A DNA stretch of 64,000 nt from Duncaniella sp. (GCA_023664955.1 JAMPEV010000001.1:994661-1058660), one strand, 5' to 3'. Shown: positions 15,970 to 25,382, counted from the stretch's first letter. Numbers and translations: made by a program. Notes: a model not told the origin generated them from the letters alone.

Positions 15970-16731
15970 ATGAAAAGAACACTCACATATCTGCTTCATG
16001 GGATTACCCTTATGGCTTTGCTGTCGGCTCAAAATGTCTCAGCTCAGAGTAAGAAAGAGATGGAATACGCCTCCATCGGAAAGCATAGGATTGCCTATCA
16101 TTTCGGATACATAATCACCCAAAAGGAGGAAGATAATACCGTGATGAAACTCCTGCGAAAACGTGCCCTCCCGATGGTGTCTATCGATTATAGTTTTTTC
16201 CTCAACCGTCACTGGTCAGTGGGGATTGACGCCGTGGTCTACATTCCCAATAAATATGACATTCGAATCCCCGGTGGCACTGAAATGCTTGAGGGGGAGG
16301 ACAGTAATAAGAACATGACGGCCGGAGGCATGTTCCTCACCGGAGGCTACACCCATCAACTCGGTCCTCTCGAGCTGAGTTACATCCTTGGTGTCGGGTT
16401 TACCGAGTTCACCACCAAAACTGACGATTTCTACATTATGAACACGGCTACCGAAGATCTCCACACCCTTCGCCTAAAAGGAGAATCGGGATATGCGTTC
16501 ACTCTTGCACCACAAATCAGAATCACTCGACATCTATCACACGTGGTATCAATTTTCTTTGATGCTCGATATAACGTTCTTTCAAAAAATAAAACCACAA
16601 TGTGCCTGGAATACGCTCCAAACATCGTGGACCGCGACCACTCCCCAATGAACGAACATCGATTTAAAGTAGGACTTCCTAACTTTTTCAATATCAATGT
16701 CGGCTTCGCACTCCGGTTTGGGAAATTGTAA
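15970..16731 (+). CDS. Outer-membrane beta-barrel protein
   Basis: 253-aa protein with a signal peptide (MKRTLTYLLHGITLM.., cut after NVSAQ) followed by alternating-pattern beta strands and a C-terminal strand ending FALRFGKL, typical of an outer-membrane barrel. I chose the ATG at 15970 because it gives a proper signal peptide; the frame is open further upstream. No known family was recognised and the transported or bound molecule is unknown. A second small barrel gene follows 140 bp downstream in the same direction. Confidence 0.75.
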   Translation: MKRTLTYLLHGITLMALLSAQNVSAQSKKEMEYASIGKHRIAYHFGYIITQKEEDNTVMKLLRKRALPMVSIDYSFFLNRHWSVGIDAVVYIPNKYDIRIPGGTEMLEGEDSNKNMTAGGMFLTGGYTHQLGPLELSYILGVGFTEFTTKTDDFYIMNTATEDLHTLRLKGESGYAFTLAPQIRITRHLSHVVSIFFDARYNVLSKNKTTMCLEYAPNIVDRDHSPMNEHRFKVGLPNFFNINVGFALRFGKL

Positions 16732-16871
16732 ACCTCACTTGATAAACAGTGCGGTTAGAATAACCCGTTTCACCAGAACCGCAGAGCGGTGGTGATTGTG
16801 GTTAACCCAAATATAAGATTCCTCCAGAACTTTAATCATAATATAATGAATGATTTAAAAACTAAAATGCA

Positions 16872-17549
16872 ATGAAGGGTATAATAACAGCTGTAATAGC
16901 AGGAATGATGACGATTGGCACACAGGCTCAATCAGTAGTGTGGTGGGATATGGCTCCGAATGAGGCACCGGTAACATTGGGAGTACGCGGTGGGTTGGAC
17001 ATATCCAGCGGTCGTGGTATGGACTTCAAGGACACAGGTTCTAAATTTGGCGGAATGGGCGGTGTGTCTCTTGACTTTAATTTTGTGAAAAGTTTCGGGA
17101 TAAATTCAGGACTATTCTTCGTACAGAAAGGTGTGACTTTGGATAGTGACCTATTTGATTTTGCCGATGATATGATGGTAGAAAAGATAGACTCTAAAAT
17201 CACTGCCAATTTCATCCAACTACCGGTTTACGCAGCATATCGATTGAATTTGACCGAAATGGACCGTTTCCAGTTTTTCTTTGGACCATATTTCGAATAT
17301 GGGATTTATGGAAAAGCCACCACGAAACTAAAGGAAATTAATGGAAAGACTTACAGAGCCAGTGTTAATATTTATGATGACTCACAGTTCAAACGATTCC
17401 AGATGGGACTCGGGCTTGGCATCGCTATGACACACCGTCAATGGGTGCTCGGAGTCCAATACCAATGGAACCTAACTGACATAGCCTCAGGTTACCCCGA
17501 CCACTGGAACAATTTCAACATCTCAATTGGATATAACTTTAATCTTTAG
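16872..17549 (+). CDS. Porin-family outer-membrane beta-barrel protein
   Basis: 225-aa protein of the OmpX/PorT-like outer-membrane barrel type. The signal peptide (MKGIITAVIAGMMTIG) is cut near TQAQS. Then VTLGVRGGLDIS opens the first strand, VSLDFNFVKSFGINSGLFF the second pair, and the last strand ends ISIGYNFNL with aromatic termini, as required by the barrel assembly machinery. Specific function unknown. It lies between another small barrel gene and the initiator tRNA, which is transcribed in the opposite direction. Confidence 0.82.
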   Translation: MKGIITAVIAGMMTIGTQAQSVVWWDMAPNEAPVTLGVRGGLDISSGRGMDFKDTGSKFGGMGGVSLDFNFVKSFGINSGLFFVQKGVTLDSDLFDFADDMMVEKIDSKITANFIQLPVYAAYRLNLTEMDRFQFFFGPYFEYGIYGKATTKLKEINGKTYRASVNIYDDSQFKRFQMGLGLGIAMTHRQWVLGVQYQWNLTDIASGYPDHWNNFNISIGYNFNL

Positions 17550-17619
17550 GCCCTATAATATCTTGAAATTTTATAAGTCCTATAAATCTTATATATCTTA
17601 TAATCTGTCTTTTTGACAG

Positions 17620-17657
17620 TAATAAAAAATTTTAGCGGGCTGCTTTAGCAGTCCGCT
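17620..17657 (-). terminator. Terminator of the tRNA gene (and of the barrel gene)
   Basis: AGCGGGCTGC (17634-17643) pairs with GCAGTCCGCT (17648-17657). On the minus strand it is followed by AAAATTTTTT, so it fits as the tRNA terminator; it can also stop the plus-strand barrel transcript. Confidence 0.75.
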
Positions 17658-17666
17658 CTTTCGTAG

Positions 17667-17738
<72 letters not shown>

Positions 17739-17752
17739 ATGTTTTCGTGGTG

Positions 17753-17783
17753 CAAAGGTAGACATTATATCCGAATCCGCAAA
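17753..17783 (-). promoter_or_regulatory. tRNA promoter, stable-RNA type
   Basis: On the minus strand TTTG, 19 bp, TACCTTTG, then CACCACG. Same -7 octamer and following CA as the two rRNA-type promoters at 102-133 and 279-310. It lies 14 bp upstream of the mature tRNA 5' end. Confidence 0.8.
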
Positions 17784-17910
17784 ATTTACCGTATAGAAAT
17801 TAGCAAAACAGATGTTAAATATCATTAATTAGCCATTCTCATTTAACATTCCATTCTTTCTAAACGTTATTTTAACGTTTTACACCTGAAATTGGAGTTT
17901 ATTTCTCTTT

Positions 17911-18020
17911 TTAGTGAACTTCAAAAAACAACATGGGACACTCTGCTTGTTCTCATTGGCATATATAGTCAATGATAACTGCGCATCTCTTGTCCTTATT
18001 TATTTTTTTTACGTTCACTT
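17911..18020 (-). repeat. Dispersed inverted-repeat element, family 1 copy B
   Basis: 110-bp element; its reverse complement aligns with 7619-7783. It shares the ends (AAGTGAACGTAAAAAAA and TTTTTTGAAGTTCACT), the block GCAGTTATCATTGA and the block ATGCCAATGAGAACAAGCAG followed by AGTGTCCC. Relative to copy A it lacks about 55 bp in the loop. It lies just upstream of the rhomboid pair. Confidence 0.78.
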
Positions 18021-18087
18021 GCGCTTCTTTTCGGAGGGGATTTATTAAATTTGCATGTTAAATGAAATTTAGAAATTAAACAGCATT
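18021..18087 (+). promoter_or_regulatory. Probable promoter of rhomboid operon
   Basis: TAAATTTG at 18046-18053 fits the -7 consensus. No clear TTTG is found at the right upstream distance, only TTTTC near 18028-18032. Leader would be about 27 nt. Confidence 0.45.
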
Positions 18088-18861
18088 ATGCAGACAAATG
18101 GTTCGTTTTTCGGGATGATGCCCCCCGTAACCAAAAATTTGATTATTATCAATTTGATAGTCTGGCTTGCCATGTTCGTCCTGCCCGGTAAAATCGGGAT
18201 GGGATTGGAGGATTTTGGCGGTCTCCATTTCTGGAAAGCCTCAGACTTCAACATTGCCCAGCTATTCACATACATGTTTATGCACTCCACATCTGGATTT
18301 GCGCATATATTCTTCAATATGTTCTCCCTGTGGATGTTTGGTATGACGCTCGAACGTACTTTGGGCAGCGCACGCTTCCTTTTCTACTATGTGTCGTGCG
18401 GTATAGGAGCCGCGTTAGTTCAGGAGGTAGTGTGGCAATTGACATGGGAGGACACATTCGTGCGGCTTTTCGCTAACGCTAACCACATGGATTTCCCCGA
18501 CGCCAGAACAGTTCTTGACCAAATGACTCACAGCCTGGACGGTCAGCGATATATCGCTCATAATCTCAACATATTTGTCACCATCGGAGCTTCAGGAGCC
18601 ATCTACGGTGTGCTATTGGCATTTGGTATGCTCTTCCCCAACGCACCGCTCTATCTTTTCTTCATCCCCGTACCAATTAAAGCCAAATGGATGGTGCTCG
18701 GGATGGGCGTGATCGAGGTTCTTATCGGTTTGAGCGAAGCCACAGGCGCAAGTGACGGCGTGGCACATTTCGCCCACCTCGGTGGTATGATTTTTGGTTT
18801 CTTCATTATCCTTTACTGGAAGAAAAAAGGAACTTTCCATGGCGGCTATGGGAACTCTTGA
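18088..18861 (+). CDS. Rhomboid family intramembrane serine protease
   Basis: 257-aa polytopic membrane protein. The GASGAIYG motif (near residue 168) carries the catalytic Ser, and HFAHLGGMIFG (near residue 227) the catalytic His. The HIFFNMFSLWMFG helix with the HxxxN-type loop residues is the rhomboid second-helix signature. It cleaves transmembrane substrates; targets are unknown. It overlaps the second rhomboid gene by 23 bp, so the two are translationally linked. Confidence 0.92.
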   Translation: MQTNGSFFGMMPPVTKNLIIINLIVWLAMFVLPGKIGMGLEDFGGLHFWKASDFNIAQLFTYMFMHSTSGFAHIFFNMFSLWMFGMTLERTLGSARFLFYYVSCGIGAALVQEVVWQLTWEDTFVRLFANANHMDFPDARTVLDQMTHSLDGQRYIAHNLNIFVTIGASGAIYGVLLAFGMLFPNAPLYLFFIPVPIKAKWMVLGMGVIEVLIGLSEATGASDGVAHFAHLGGMIFGFFIILYWKKKGTFHGGYGNS

Positions 18862-19774
18862 TCAGATGCGAAACGGCTTCCGAAGAGCCACAATGTTGAT
18901 GAAACTCATCTGGATAAATATTGGTGTGTTTGTCCTACTGAGAGTTATCGCTATCGTATGCATGCTTGGCGGAACCCCCGACTTCCTATCGCAGGTTATG
19001 CACCAAGTACAACTGCCAAGCTTCTTGCCGCTTTTGGCTACACGACCATGGACTGTGGTGACTTATATGTTTTCACAGTATGATGTGCTGCATATCCTGT
19101 TCAACATGCTCTGGTTCTACTGGTTCGGAATACTTTTCCAAATGGTATCAACCTCCAAACAGATGCTCGCCCTCTACATTTATGGCGGCTTGGGCGGTGC
19201 GATTGTGTTCCTTCTTGCCTACAATATGCTTCCCGCATTCAACTTTGCCAACGGATGGCTAATCGGCTCTTCAGCAAGCGTAATGGCGATTGTCACTGCT
19301 ACGGCCATCCTCATGCCCGACATGAAAATGAACCTGCTTTTCATTGGCGATGTGTCACTGAAATGGATAGCGATAGCCACGATTTTGCTCGTATTAATCG
19401 GCGTCACCGGCAGCAATGCCGGAGGTGAATTTGCCCATATTGGGGGTGTGCTTGCGGGAGTGTGGTACGGACTTTCAATGAAACGAGGTCGCGACATCAC
19501 CAAGCCATTCAACAGAATCATAGACACCTTTGTGGATGGCTGGAGCTACATATCATCGATTAATTTCAAAAGCGAAAAAGCTAAATTTGCGAATAAGTCA
19601 TCTGCCGCACCATCATCCACCGCTGCAGACTATAAGGAATCGTCACCAAAGATTGACGAGGAGGACCGCGTTGAACTCGATGAGATCCTCGATAAGATCA
19701 AGAAATCAGGCTACGCCGCTCTAACCCCTGAGGAGCGAGATCGTCTCTTCAACGTGACTCGACGAATAAAATAG
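18839..19774 (+). CDS. Second rhomboid-like protease with C-terminal tail domain
   Basis: 312 aa from the ATG at 18839 (MAAMGTLDQM); the frame is open from 18794, but that would overlap the upstream gene more. It has HILFNMLWFYWFG in the second helix, GSSASVMAIV near residue 142 as the serine motif (Ala instead of the usual Gly after Ser) and FAHIGGVLAGV near residue 199 for the His. After the last helix there is a polar linker and a charged C-terminal segment (VELDEILDKIKKSGYAALTP), seen at the tail of many Bacteroidota rhomboids. Possible partner or alternative-specificity paralogue of the upstream protease. Confidence 0.9.
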   Translation: MAAMGTLDQMRNGFRRATMLMKLIWINIGVFVLLRVIAIVCMLGGTPDFLSQVMHQVQLPSFLPLLATRPWTVVTYMFSQYDVLHILFNMLWFYWFGILFQMVSTSKQMLALYIYGGLGGAIVFLLAYNMLPAFNFANGWLIGSSASVMAIVTATAILMPDMKMNLLFIGDVSLKWIAIATILLVLIGVTGSNAGGEFAHIGGVLAGVWYGLSMKRGRDITKPFNRIIDTFVDGWSYISSINFKSEKAKFANKSSAAPSSTAADYKESSPKIDEEDRVELDEILDKIKKSGYAALTPEERDRLFNVTRRIK

Positions 19775-19804
19775 AGTGACTTCAAAAATTCAAATGAACA
19801 GCAA

Positions 19805-20956
19805 ATGAGCAAATCCGCCGGCAAATCTTCACCTCTTCGTTCCCTTTTTACGGCTATAGCCGTGGGACTAAACGTCATGGTGGCCTTTTTGACCATTTTC
19901 TCGGCTTACGGCGGAATGGTTAATCCGGAGAAGATGGTATTCGCATCCATATTCGCCATGCTTCTCCCTATGTTTCTGGCTTGTGGAGTCGGTCTGCTCG
20001 TTCTCGACATATTATTCTGGCGCAAGCTCGCACCGGTCCTAATCCTATCGTTGCTCCTCGCCTTACCACCTCTTTTGGAATACTCCCCTCTTAACTTAAT
20101 CCCCAAGAAACTGACTGCGGAAGAAAAAACACGCACTTTCTTGCTTCTCACATATAACGTATTGCATTTCTGGGATTTCAGGGGTAATATCCCCAATGAA
20201 TCTGAGAATATGACACTCGACTATATCCTGTCGACTAATGCTGACATTGTTAGCCTGCAGGAAGCAGAGTCAATCAAGGGTGCCCAGAAAGTGACGCAGA
20301 AACAACTCCGAGAAATTAACAGACGGTATCCTTTCCAATACAAGAATGTGGCAAAACAACTCTCCATATTGTCTAAGTATCCGGTCAAGCATCTCGATGT
20401 GCAGCTTCCTGATTGTCTGAAAGCGCATGTGGCATGTTTCAGGCTGAATGTCATGGGGGATACAATATATCTTTTTAACGTGCACCTCGAATCTATCGGA
20501 CTCCGACCGGAAGATAAAAAACTTTACATGCAACTCTACGATGCCAAAGCAGGCCGTGATGTCAAAGAGGAAATCACTGAGGTGAAAAGCCACTTGATCG
20601 GCAAACTGGCCAAAGCATTCCGCCGACGAGCCATCCAAGCTCACGCGCTGCGCTCTGTGATTGACTCCATTGGCGGTAATGTCATTGTGGCAGGGGATTT
20701 TAACGACATCCCGGGGTGTTATGCTCTGCGTACCATTGCCGGCGACGACTTCAAAAGCGCATTCAGCGAACGAGGTTTTGGCCCAACGATAACATATCAC
20801 GGCGACCGATTCTATTTCCGAATCGACCATGTGCTTTATCGCGGCAATTTCGATGCAGTACGTATCCGAAGGGCGAGAATCCCATCGAGCGACCATTACC
20901 CACTGCTGACCACATTCCTCATTGACGAGCATGTAAATCTTACCACAAAACAATGA
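19805..20956 (+). CDS. Membrane-anchored endonuclease/exonuclease/phosphatase family protein
   Basis: 383 aa. The first ~95 residues contain three hydrophobic helices. From about residue 108 comes an EEP (DNase I-like) domain: LLTYNVLHFW, VSLQEAE (metal-binding Glu), VAGDFNDIPG (catalytic Asp-x-Asn) and SSDHYPLL (catalytic His) near the C-terminus. It may hydrolyse phosphodiesters or lipid-linked phosphates at the membrane; the substrate is unknown. It follows the rhomboid pair by 30 bp and may be cotranscribed. Confidence 0.88.
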   Translation: MSKSAGKSSPLRSLFTAIAVGLNVMVAFLTIFSAYGGMVNPEKMVFASIFAMLLPMFLACGVGLLVLDILFWRKLAPVLILSLLLALPPLLEYSPLNLIPKKLTAEEKTRTFLLLTYNVLHFWDFRGNIPNESENMTLDYILSTNADIVSLQEAESIKGAQKVTQKQLREINRRYPFQYKNVAKQLSILSKYPVKHLDVQLPDCLKAHVACFRLNVMGDTIYLFNVHLESIGLRPEDKKLYMQLYDAKAGRDVKEEITEVKSHLIGKLAKAFRRRAIQAHALRSVIDSIGGNVIVAGDFNDIPGCYALRTIAGDDFKSAFSERGFGPTITYHGDRFYFRIDHVLYRGNFDAVRIRRARIPSSDHYPLLTTFLIDEHVNLTTKQ

Positions 20957-21001
20957 ATATACCACTCAAGTAGAAATTATAAACCAATTAATATCTCCCA
21001 A

Positions 21002-23182
21002 ATGAAGAAAATAATCACCGCTGCCGCGACATCATTGCTAATGACTGCGGCACTGACAAATCCAACTGACATGAATGCTCAGGCAAGACAAAATCCGTTC
21101 ATGGCCCCTTATGGCACTCCCTACGACATCCCGCCATTTGAAAAAATCCAATACGAGGATTATCTACCCGCTATCGAAAAGGGCATCGAACAGCAGCGCA
21201 AGGAAATCGAGGCAATCGCTAACAACCCCGCGACTCCGACTTTCGATAACACAATTCTCGCAATGGAAAAATCAGGCGATCTCTTGAAGAGAACCATGAT
21301 AGTATTTGGCGCTCTCGACGAGACTGACAACAATGCCCAAATGAACGCCATTGCGGAGAAGGCTTATCCCATGACCTCTGCTGCCTCTGACGAAATATCC
21401 ATGAACGATAAGTTGTTTAAGCGTGTAAAATACCTCTATGACAATCGCGACAAGCTAGGTCTTGACGGTCCGCAAAAACGCGCTGTCGAACTTTCGTACA
21501 AGGACTTTACTCGCAACGGAGCCTTGCTCTCTCCCTCAGAGAAGGATGAACTTAAAGCAATCAACAACACCCTTACCGACCTATATCTGAAATACAACAA
21601 AAACCTTCTCGCCGCAACCAACGCCTTTGAAATCGTGGTTGACAATGAAGCAGACCTCGCCGGTCTGCCCGCCGGTATCATCGCCACCGCTGCCACCGAA
21701 GCTGCCAACCGTGGCAAAGCCGGCAAATGGGTGTTCACCCTCCATGCCCCCAGCCGCCTTCCGGTACTTAAATACGCTGATAACCGCGACCTTCGCCAGA
21801 AGATGTATGAAGGTTATATGACTCTCGCTTCCAAGGGCGAATACGACAATCGTCACGTGATCGGCGACATCGTCAAAACTCGCGCAAAAAAGGCTAAATT
21901 GCTCGGCTTTAAGGACTATGCTTCATACATGACCGACAATGTCATGGCTAAGACTCCTCAGGCTGCCACCGACCTGCTAATGAAGATATGGGGACCTGCT
22001 GTTAACCGCGCCAATGAAGAAATAGCGGAGATGCAGGATTACATCGACGCTGAAAATGGCGGTTTCAAGCTCGCCCCTTGGGATTATTACTATTATTCTG
22101 AGAAAGTCCGCGCTAAGAAATTCAACCTTGACGAGAATGAGCTTAGCGCATACTTCCCCCTCGAAAACGTACGTAAGGGCATTTTCACTATGGCCGAGAA
22201 ACTTTACGGCGTGAAATTTACCGAGATGCCTGATGCGCCTAAATACAATCCGGAGGTTAAGGTTTACGATGTAACTGATATTGCCACAGGTGAACATGTG
22301 GCTGTGTTCATGACGGACTATTTCCCCCGTCCTTCCAAGCGCCAGGGTGCATGGATGAGTGAGTTTAAGAGCGCGTTCGAAGATCCCGATGGCACTTCTA
22401 CTCGCCCAATTATTTACAACGTGGGCAACTTCACCCGTCCAACAGGCGACACTCCTGCCCTATTGACTGTCGATGAAGTTGAGACTATGTTCCACGAGTT
22501 TGGCCATGGCCTTCACGGCATGCTTACCCGCGCTAAGTTGCGTAGCCAGGCCGGGACAAACGTTGATCGCGATTTCGTGGAACTCCCCTCACAGATTCAC
22601 GAACACTGGACAAAGGAACCGGAACTTCTCAAAGAGTTTGCTTATCACTACAGGACAGGAGAATTGATCCCTGACACTCTTCTCAATAAGATGCTTGCCG
22701 CATCTACCCACAACATGGGATTCCGTACCACTGAGCTCGCCGGTGCCGCTCTCCTTGACCTCGAATGGGGACAAATTAACCCCGGTGACAACGACACTGT
22801 TGACGTGGATCTCTTCGAACAGCAAGTCGCTGGCAAGCTTGGCATGCCGTCAGAAATCACTTACCGTTATCGTTCACCCTACTTCAAGCACATTTTCGGT
22901 AGCGACGGTTATGCTTCCGGCTACTACACCTACCTTTGGGCAGAGGTCCTCGATTCCGACGGTTTCGAACTGTTTGCTGAGAAGGGCATTTTTGACCCCG
23001 AGACAGCCGCCTCATTTAAGAAAAACGTCCTTGAAGCCGGAGGAAGTGAAGACCCGATGACCCTTTACATACGTTTCCGCGGTCATGAACCGTCGGTAGA
23101 TGCCCTTCTTCGCAACCGTGGACTTGCTCCCAAAGCGGAGCCTGCTAAGGGTGGCGATATCAAGTTGAAAGGTGGAAAGTAA
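21002..23182 (+). CDS. dcp: M3 family peptidyl-dipeptidase (Dcp-like)
   Basis: 726-aa zinc metallopeptidase, expected to release dipeptides from peptide C-termini. The signal peptide (MKKIITAAATSLLMTAALT) is cut near NAQA, so it should be periplasmic. The zinc site is TMFHEFGHGLHGML near residue 498, followed by the family segment DFVELPSQIHEHW. A C-terminal FGSDGYASGYYTYLWAE block is also M3-typical. Normal length. The tail after residue 705 is Lys/Gly-rich and likely disordered. Confidence 0.93.
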   Translation: MKKIITAAATSLLMTAALTNPTDMNAQARQNPFMAPYGTPYDIPPFEKIQYEDYLPAIEKGIEQQRKEIEAIANNPATPTFDNTILAMEKSGDLLKRTMIVFGALDETDNNAQMNAIAEKAYPMTSAASDEISMNDKLFKRVKYLYDNRDKLGLDGPQKRAVELSYKDFTRNGALLSPSEKDELKAINNTLTDLYLKYNKNLLAATNAFEIVVDNEADLAGLPAGIIATAATEAANRGKAGKWVFTLHAPSRLPVLKYADNRDLRQKMYEGYMTLASKGEYDNRHVIGDIVKTRAKKAKLLGFKDYASYMTDNVMAKTPQAATDLLMKIWGPAVNRANEEIAEMQDYIDAENGGFKLAPWDYYYYSEKVRAKKFNLDENELSAYFPLENVRKGIFTMAEKLYGVKFTEMPDAPKYNPEVKVYDVTDIATGEHVAVFMTDYFPRPSKRQGAWMSEFKSAFEDPDGTSTRPIIYNVGNFTRPTGDTPALLTVDEVETMFHEFGHGLHGMLTRAKLRSQAGTNVDRDFVELPSQIHEHWTKEPELLKEFAYHYRTGELIPDTLLNKMLAASTHNMGFRTTELAGAALLDLEWGQINPGDNDTVDVDLFEQQVAGKLGMPSEITYRYRSPYFKHIFGSDGYASGYYTYLWAEVLDSDGFELFAEKGIFDPETAASFKKNVLEAGGSEDPMTLYIRFRGHEPSVDALLRNRGLAPKAEPAKGGDIKLKGGK

Positions 23183-23268
23183 AAAAGTGTTAAATCACTA
23201 AACTAATATTAAAAAAGTGTGCCAAAAAGTAGACAGTGTTAAATATTTATTTTAATTTTGTAATCGAA

Positions 23269-23303
23269 TTTTGTGTACAGTTTAATATTGCATGTTAAAT
23301 TTG
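23269..23303 (+). promoter_or_regulatory. Candidate promoter of a small RNA
   Basis: TTTTG (23269-23273), 22 bp, TAAATTTG (23296-23303). The spacing is at the long edge of the consensus. Confidence 0.4.
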
Positions 23304-23309
23304 TGAACT

Positions 23310-23411
23310 TTGAAACATCCATCCTTTCATTCACGAAAGAAAAGATTATTTTTAATAAGTGAATCATAGGTTACGAACCATGCAGCTCGTGAGAGTGGCA
23401 TGGTTTTTTAT
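23310..23411 (+). ncRNA. Candidate small RNA ending in a terminator
   Basis: A ~100-nt interval lies between the promoter-like boxes at 23269-23303 and a strong intrinsic terminator (AACCATGC 23376-23383 pairing GCATGGTT 23398-23405, then TTTTATT). A small upstream stem (CTTTCATTCACGAAAG) is also present. The sigma gene has its own promoter after the terminator, so this segment may be an independent transcript. No known RNA family was recognised. It could instead be just the terminator of the M3 peptidase gene. Confidence 0.35.
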
Positions 23412-23442
23412 TGTGTTATTGTAGTTAAATTATGTAAATCCG

Positions 23443-23473
23443 TTGTTTCATGCCCTATTTATGCTTAAATTTG
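23443..23473 (+). promoter_or_regulatory. Probable promoter of ECF sigma gene
   Basis: TTG (23443-23445), 20 bp, TAAATTTG (23466-23473), giving a leader of about 110 nt before the preferred ATG at 23590. Confidence 0.55.
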
Positions 23474-23589
23474 CGTTAAGCAAACGATATTTTATTGTGT
23501 GTAAATACTTATTTTAACCAAATTTAACAATAATTCATTATCAACGCCTATTGAGTAACTACCCTCCCCACCCAATCACTTTAACCGAC

Positions 23590-24183
23590 ATGAAACTACT
23601 GACTAAGCTTACCGACCAGGAACTGGTGAATGCTTATGCCAATGACAATAATGAAGCTTTTGACGAACTGCTGCGTCGTCACAGCGACAAGGTATACGCC
23701 TATATTTTCCATTTCATAAAGAACAGGGAAATTGTTGACGACATCTTCCAAGAGACGTTCGTCAAGGCGATTATGACCATTAAGCAAGGTAGATACACCG
23801 AGCACGGGAAGTTCTCAGCTTGGCTTATCCGTATAGCTCACAACCTTGTGATTGATAATGTGCGTCGGGATAAGTTGGAAAATTTGATATCAGCCGATGA
23901 TGACGAGACCGATTTTCTCAATCGCAGGGAGTTAGCTGAGGGCAATGTTGAGGACCACATGGTAAATGACCAGACACGCTCTGACATCCGCAATATGGTG
24001 ATGTCGCTTCCCGATGCCCAGCGCGAAGTGTTGGTGATGAGATACTACCGAAACATGTCGTTTAAAGAAATTGCAGAGGCTACCTCCGTCAGCATCAACA
24101 CCGCCCTTGGTCGTATGCGCTATGCCATTTTGAACATGCGTCGAATAGCAGCTGAAAAGGACTTGGCACTCGTGGGGACATAA
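23590..24183 (+). CDS. ECF-type RNA polymerase sigma factor
   Basis: 198-aa sigma-70 family factor with region 2 (LVNAYANDNNEAFDELLRRH, then VDDIFQETFVKA with the core-binding helix, and WLIRIAHNLVIDNVRR) and region 4 (LPDAQREVLVMRYYRNMSFK followed by a helix-turn-helix containing VSINTALGRMRYA). ATG at 23590 preferred over an in-frame TTG at 23551. No anti-sigma gene is adjacent. The next gene downstream encodes a porin and may or may not be controlled by it. Confidence 0.9.
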   Translation: MKLLTKLTDQELVNAYANDNNEAFDELLRRHSDKVYAYIFHFIKNREIVDDIFQETFVKAIMTIKQGRYTEHGKFSAWLIRIAHNLVIDNVRRDKLENLISADDDETDFLNRRELAEGNVEDHMVNDQTRSDIRNMVMSLPDAQREVLVMRYYRNMSFKEIAEATSVSINTALGRMRYAILNMRRIAAEKDLALVGT

Positions 24184-24301
24184 CACAAAAAGCCTTATGA
24201 CCTTTTCAAATATTCCATTCTTTTCTCACACACCCAACACAGTAAAGTAACTATTATTATGAGATGGCGGGATTATATCTCCCCTAAAATTGTTTAGAAA
24301 A

Positions 24302-25318
24302 ATGTCAATTCTAAGGAAATTCGCACCGCTGACGGTGCTATTAATCTCTTGCTTATCCGCTGAGGCCGCGGACGATTTCACACCCTCGTTAAACATCCAT
24401 GGAGCATTACGCTCTCGTTGGGAGATGAATTTGGACGATGATGCAAGCAGATTTCAAGTTCGTAATGCACGCGTAATCCTGAATGGAGCTATAGCTCCCT
24501 CAATCGATTACTTCATCCAGACCGACCTGTGTAATCAGGGTAAAATGCAAATCCTGGATGCTTGGGGAAGAATTGGTATCACTAACCACCTGAAATTCCA
24601 GGCCGGACAGTTCCGTATGCCTTTCGGTGTCGATTGTTTCCGCGCGCCATCCAACTATATCTTTTCCAACCGCTCGTTTATAGGTAAACAGTTTTGCAAT
24701 GTACGCGCCGTAGGTGCGAAGTTATCATATATCGCACCGGTTGGCGATGAAGAAGAGCTGACCGTGGAGGCGGGCGCATTTAATCCGACTGTTATTAGCG
24801 ATCACAATAAATGGGTTAAGACTATGGCCTTTGCCGGAAAGGTGGCATATAATGTCAGAAACATGAAATTCTCAGCCGGAATACAGAGCCTTGAGCCGGA
24901 TTCTATCCGCTACAACCTGATTGGAGCATCTGCCACTTGGACCTCCGGCCGCTGGCTTGTGGAGGGCGAGTATATGAACAAGCATTACACTCACAAGGCT
25001 TACAAATCTTCTAATGTCTATAATATATACGCTGACTATCATTTCCCTGTGGAATTAGGCGTTTTTAATCAGGCTTCAGTCCAGGCTCGCTTCGACGCTC
25101 TTTCAGATCACAGCACCGGAGTTCGCTCAAATGGGGTGTTGGTGACAAATCAATCCTCGCGACAGCGTATCACGGTGGGCGGCACACTTACATATATTTA
25201 TAAAAATGTACATTGCGACCTTCGTCTTGACTATGAAAAGTATCTCTACGATGACAATAAACCCATCATCGATAAAGACTGCGATAAGATAGTTGCAGAA
25301 ATGGTAATAAGATTTTAA
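24302..25318 (+). CDS. OprO/OprP-like porin
   Basis: 339-aa outer-membrane porin of the phosphate-selective porin O/P type. The signal peptide (MSILRKFAPLTVLLISC) is cut near AEAAD. Family features include RVRNAR-like FQVRNARVILNG, IDYFIQTDL, LDAWGRIGI and FQAGQFRMPFGVDCFRAP near residue 100. It ends with IVAEMVIRF, a barrel terminal strand. The ATG at 24302 gives a normal signal peptide; an earlier TTG at 24290 is possible. Whether phosphate or polyphosphate is the solute is not shown. Convergent with nifJ. Confidence 0.88.
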   Translation: MSILRKFAPLTVLLISCLSAEAADDFTPSLNIHGALRSRWEMNLDDDASRFQVRNARVILNGAIAPSIDYFIQTDLCNQGKMQILDAWGRIGITNHLKFQAGQFRMPFGVDCFRAPSNYIFSNRSFIGKQFCNVRAVGAKLSYIAPVGDEEELTVEAGAFNPTVISDHNKWVKTMAFAGKVAYNVRNMKFSAGIQSLEPDSIRYNLIGASATWTSGRWLVEGEYMNKHYTHKAYKSSNVYNIYADYHFPVELGVFNQASVQARFDALSDHSTGVRSNGVLVTNQSSRQRITVGGTLTYIYKNVHCDLRLDYEKYLYDDNKPIIDKDCDKIVAEMVIRF

Positions 25319-25335
25319 ACACCCTTAAAATGTAA

Positions 25336-25375
25336 GCGAGGCGGAAACTCTGATTCAGTTTCTGCCTCGCTAATT
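25336..25375 (+). terminator. Terminator of porin gene
   Basis: GCGAGGCGGAAACT pairs with AGTTTCTGCCTCGC across a 7-nt loop (one G-T), followed by TAATTATTT. Confidence 0.75.
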
Positions 25376-25382
25376 ATTTATG

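Noticed and set aside
20270..20965. 231-codon open frame on the minus strand opposite the EEP-family gene
   Set aside because: Antisense to a clearly conserved gene with catalytic motifs; its own product looks like no known protein.
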